From contig CAJXAU010000002.1 in the NCBI GenBank assembly GCA_913050205.1, forward strand, positions 1 through 24,976: a DNA stretch of 24,976 nt, written 5' to 3'. The notes below the pieces were generated by a model, which saw nothing but the letters and a program-made list of their open reading frames with translations, was not told the origin of the DNA and searched no databases. This DNA comes from an uncultured Verrucomicrobiota bacterium (lineage in GTDB: Bacteria; Verrucomicrobiota; Verrucomicrobiia; Limisphaerales; UBA1096). Below, in pieces: positions 24,296 through 24,976 of the stretch (position 1 is the stretch's first letter; each line of letters opens with the position of its first letter). The position numbers were made by a program, and so were the translations under genes.

Positions 24296-24976
24296 TGTTG
24301 AGGTGGCGTGGGATCGTCCTGCGATTGTTGCATCTGCCTGATCATCTTTGCGTTCAAAGTCATTTTCCAACGGCCACTGGCCCGCAGCCGCCTGGCTTGT
24401 TGGTCATAAAGTACCTCGTTGCCTCGCAACTCTCCCTCGGGGGTTTGTAGCACCGGGTTGCCGGTGAGTTTTAGCTGGCCGTTGCTCACGCTATATTGCG
24501 CCGCTTGGCCAAGCGCCACGACATCGGCCCCTTCCTGAGTTGCGTGAATCTCAACGCTTGGCTCTCCGGTGAGCCGCACCGTATCGGCCTCGCGATCATA
24601 AACCAAGCGGTTCCCGATGAATCGCATCGAATTCTGACCAGCCGTCGTTCCGTTCAACTCACCGATTGCGACCAGTGAATCCAACTCATTTTCGACGGAA
24701 TCGATGTTCAGGGCAACCGACTGCGCCTTGACATTGAATCCGGTGTCGTTGGCCAGACGTACATTCCCTTGAAACATCGCACGGTCCGTTTCACGTTCAT
24801 CGACCGCTTGATGAAATTCGAATAACTTACAATCTACTAACATCTGAGAACTGGAGTCGGGGCTTTGTTCCGAGTCTTCCTCCGGAAACAAAAAACCGAT
24901 CCCGCCGCTTTGTCTGGGGAGGTTCATGCTCACATTGCCAATCGCCCGAAACCGGCCACGCTTGGGATAAAGTTCC
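24292..24976 (-). CDS. LptA/LptC-like (OstA-like) protein, 5' end beyond the window
   Basis: The frame is open to the window edge, with 227 residues visible before the stop. Repeated beta strands with OstA-like phrasing can be seen: MFQGNVRLANDTGFNVKAQ, MRFIGNRLVYDREADTVRL, and QLKLTGNPVLQTPEGELRGN followed by NEVLYDQQARRLRASG. This fits periplasmic LptA or the OstA domain of LptC/LptD, which form the LPS bridge, and the overlap with lptB supports it. A Gln/Pro-rich tail follows the domain. A GTG at 24933 is a possible internal start, but upstream residues (LYPKRGRFRAIGNVSM) also look coding. A full palindrome at 24502-24515 encodes ALGQA. LptA versus LptC cannot be decided from this part. 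Confidence 0.75.
   Translation of the reverse strand, partial: ELYPKRGRFRAIGNVSMNLPRQSGGIGFLFPEEDSEQSPDSSSQMLVDCKLFEFHQAVDERETDRAMFQGNVRLANDTGFNVKAQSVALNIDSVENELDSLVAIGELNGTTAGQNSMRFIGNRLVYDREADTVRLTGEPSVEIHATQEGADVVALGQAAQYSVSNGQLKLTGNPVLQTPEGELRGNEVLYDQQARRLRASGRWKMTLNAKMIRQMQQSQDDPTPPQQ
24502..24515. repeat. Iterated palindrome, 14-bp copy (in the LptA-like gene)
   Basis: A perfect CGCTTGGCCAAGCG copy, read as Ala-Leu-Gly-Gln-Ala on the coding strand. Confidence 0.9.

Noticed and set aside
23573..24370. LptB start 25 codons further upstream
   Set aside because: The extra part lies within the LptA-like gene, and the ATGA stop-start overlap at 24292-24295 is the usual coupling signal.
622..24515. 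CRISPR array, REP/BIME elements or transposon ends as an explanation for the palindrome
   Set aside because: Copies are irregularly spaced, too short, mostly inside genes in a preferred reading frame, and have no spacers, target duplications or transposase nearby.

Overview
The window looks like a chromosomal fragment from a diderm bacterium of the PVC group, most likely a marine Verrucomicrobiota. This placement is an inference from gene content: a DUF1552 protein paired with a Planctomycete/Verrucomicrobia-type cytochrome protein (PSD1/DUF1592/DUF1588/DUF1585 type), a secreted sulfatase, a DUF3500 protein, a GT117-like membrane protein with TPRs, an LptB exporter ATPase next to an HprK-type kinase, and a lysine-rich histone H1-like protein. 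There is no rRNA gene, integrase, transposase or CRISPR array. Genes are tightly packed, and no gene-free stretch exceeds about 150 bases.

Layout. 1-3588: a partial Na+/solute symporter and a Dabb-fold protein (minus strand), then a sulfatase and a TIM-barrel sugar isomerase (plus strand), closed by a strong two-sided terminator; this reads as a small carbohydrate-use locus. 3650-5168: a ROK sugar kinase and a GmhA-like isomerase in one minus-strand operon. 5259-7610: a secreted DUF3500 protein and an RlmD-type rRNA methyltransferase. 7665-11957: a large membrane/TPR protein followed 3 nt later by a GT4 glycosyltransferase. 11954-16055: the DUF1552 and PSD1-type pair on the minus strand. 16202-16721: tRNA-Ala(GGC) and a small VOC protein. 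16743-19510: a minus-strand hisF-hisI-trpE operon. 19603-20917: the histone-like protein and UbiE/MenG. 21021-22226: moeA. 22223-24976: an operon in the order LptA/OstA-like, lptB, hprK, ribbon-helix-helix protein.

The most unusual signal is not a gene. The perfect 10-base palindrome CTTGGCCAAG occurs 24 times in 25 kb, where about 0.02 would be expected in random sequence; eight copies extend to the 14-mer CGCTTGGCCAAGCG. Twenty-one of the 24 lie inside genes, on both strands and in unrelated families. In 17 of those 21 the reading frame gives Leu-Ala-Lys (often Arg-Leu-Ala-Lys-Arg), in 4 it gives Leu-Gly-Gln, and in none does it give Ala-Trp-Pro. This resembles in kind the cyanobacterial highly iterated palindrome HIP1 but has a different sequence. 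Split copies, composite copies and patches without copies add detail. I do not know of a description of this motif, but I could not search.

Other points of interest are a tandemly duplicated ribbon-helix-helix protein beside hprK, an AT-hook/H1-tail/winged-helix chromatin-like protein, two convergent gene pairs whose stop codons share a 4-bp palindrome, and departures from family consensus in the sulfatase, HprK and GmhA-like proteins.
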